A DNA stretch of 64,000 bases from an uncultured Butyrivibrio sp. GTDB lineage: Bacteria; Bacillota; Clostridia; Lachnospirales; Lachnospiraceae. Within the stretch, counting starts at the first letter, position 1, and the number at the start of each line of letters is the position of its first letter. The position numbers and the translations under genes are program-made. Below are positions 63,336 through 64,000 of the stretch, piece by piece. The notes below the pieces were generated by a model. It saw nothing but the letters and a program-made list of their open reading frames with translations. It did not search any database and was not told the origin of the DNA. The stretch spans positions 1 to 64,000 of the forward strand of contig NZ_CAMVPU010000008.1 of assembly GCF_947169445.1 (NCBI RefSeq), in the 5' to 3' direction.

Positions 63336-63998
63336 ATGGCGGATAAGAATATACAGGTTGGAACAATGACCTTAGGCATGGTTGCAACAAACTGTTATTT
63401 TGTATTTGATGATAACAATATTGACAGCAATGGGAAAAAGCACGGGGTTTTCTTCGATCCTGCAGATAAGGGTGGCAGAATATATGAGTCTTTAACGGAA
63501 AAAGGCTTTGTTATAGATCTTATTCTTTTGACTCATGGCCATTTTGATCATATCGGAGGAGCAAAGGAACTTAAAGAGCTTACAGGTGCCAAGATCGGCT
63601 GTCATGAAAAAGAAGTGGCGATGTGTTCTGATACGCACCTTAATCTTTCAAATACCTATGGCATGAATGCTAAGGTTACTCCTGATATTACTTATAAAGA
63701 TGGCGATATTATAGAAGCTGCCGGACTTTCCTTTAAAGTACTTTTTACACCCGGACACACTTCTGGTGGATGCTGCTATTACTGTGAAGAAGGCAAATTT
63801 GTGATCGCAGGAGATACATTATTTGAAGAATCTGTAGGTAGAACTGATTTCCCTACAAGTTCAACCAGTGAGCTTCTTCGGTCAATCAATGACAAGCTGT
63901 TTGAACTTCCTGACGATACTATTGTTTATACAGGTCACGGGGAAGCTACCACTATAGAACATGAGAAAGAATACAATCCTTTTGTTCTTGGGTGGTAA
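63336..63998 (+). CDS. Metallo-beta-lactamase-fold hydrolase (glyoxalase II-like)
   Basis: 220 residues with the zinc motif THGHFDHIGG (His67, His69, Asp71, His72), GHTSGGCCYY, GDTLFEESVGRTDFPT and the C-terminal GHGEATTIEHEKEYNPF, the pattern of YcbL/hydroxyacylglutathione-hydrolase-like proteins. It probably hydrolyses a thioester; the substrate is unconfirmed. ATG 63336 is chosen for the family-typical start with AAAGGA upstream; ATG 63318 is an alternative. Follows rel, a common clostridial arrangement. Complete within the window. Confidence 0.9.
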   Translation: MADKNIQVGTMTLGMVATNCYFVFDDNNIDSNGKKHGVFFDPADKGGRIYESLTEKGFVIDLILLTHGHFDHIGGAKELKELTGAKIGCHEKEVAMCSDTHLNLSNTYGMNAKVTPDITYKDGDIIEAAGLSFKVLFTPGHTSGGCCYYCEEGKFVIAGDTLFEESVGRTDFPTSSTSELLRSINDKLFELPDDTIVYTGHGEATTIEHEKEYNPFVLGW

Positions 63999-64000
63999 TT

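Overview
The window looks like a chromosomal stretch of a low-to-mid GC, anaerobic Gram-positive bacterium, most likely a Butyrivibrio- or Pseudobutyrivibrio-like member of the Lachnospiraceae. This is inferred from an NfnAB electron-bifurcating transhydrogenase pair, formate-THF ligase with FolD, YesM/YesN-type sugar regulation, an ATPase-less sugar ABC transporter, GH13 enzymes, and the phoH-(HD membrane protein)-ybeY order. It carries about 46 protein genes, one tmRNA and one tRNA-Thr. There is no phage, insertion sequence or CRISPR array. Most of it is core metabolism; the unusual features lie in individual proteins and in intergenic DNA.

Layout: 1-4.6 kb holds two convergent 'X-proB' pairs arranged as an inverted duplication around an MFS transporter and ssrA (tmRNA). 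4.8-14.3 kb has ftsK/spoIIIE, fhs and folD (one-carbon metabolism), a zinc-ribbon membrane protein and nfnAB. 14.4-24.8 kb runs in one direction: a MORN-repeat protein, rlmH, phoH, a degenerate HD membrane protein, ybeY, a MurJ-like flippase, two flavoproteins, and a P-loop kinase fused to 5-formyl-THF cyclo-ligase. 25-31.8 kb is a sugar uptake unit (lipoprotein, two permeases) followed by its probable histidine kinase and AraC-type regulator.

32-43.9 kb has proA, a tandem class II aldolase, a reverse-strand potABCD polyamine operon, a beta-propeller lactonase, aroC (reverse), an intracellular GH13 enzyme and a VanY-like carboxypeptidase. 44-53.5 kb has tgt, yajC, branched-chain amino-acid genes leuB, ilvD and ilvB with a GT-C-type membrane protein between leuB and ilvD, and an L,D-transpeptidase. 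53.8-64 kb has serC, serA, a DUF1015 protein, a GlgB-like protein that has lost its catalytic residues, tRNA-Thr(CGT), apt, a bifunctional rel gene and a metallo-beta-lactamase-fold hydrolase.

The strongest points for follow-up are (1) the GlgB-like pseudoenzyme with a coiled-coil and Lys/Ala-rich tail, (2) the HD-dyad-less, shortened PgpH-like protein in the phoH-ybeY slot, (3) the kinase/5-FCL fusion, (4) the inverted X-proB duplication, with a 29-nt leader element that stayed conserved while the coding DNA diverged, (5) a similar GATNNATC-type element at serC and proA, and (6) a class II aldolase with a dead second domain. Function calls rest on motifs read by eye; no database search was possible.
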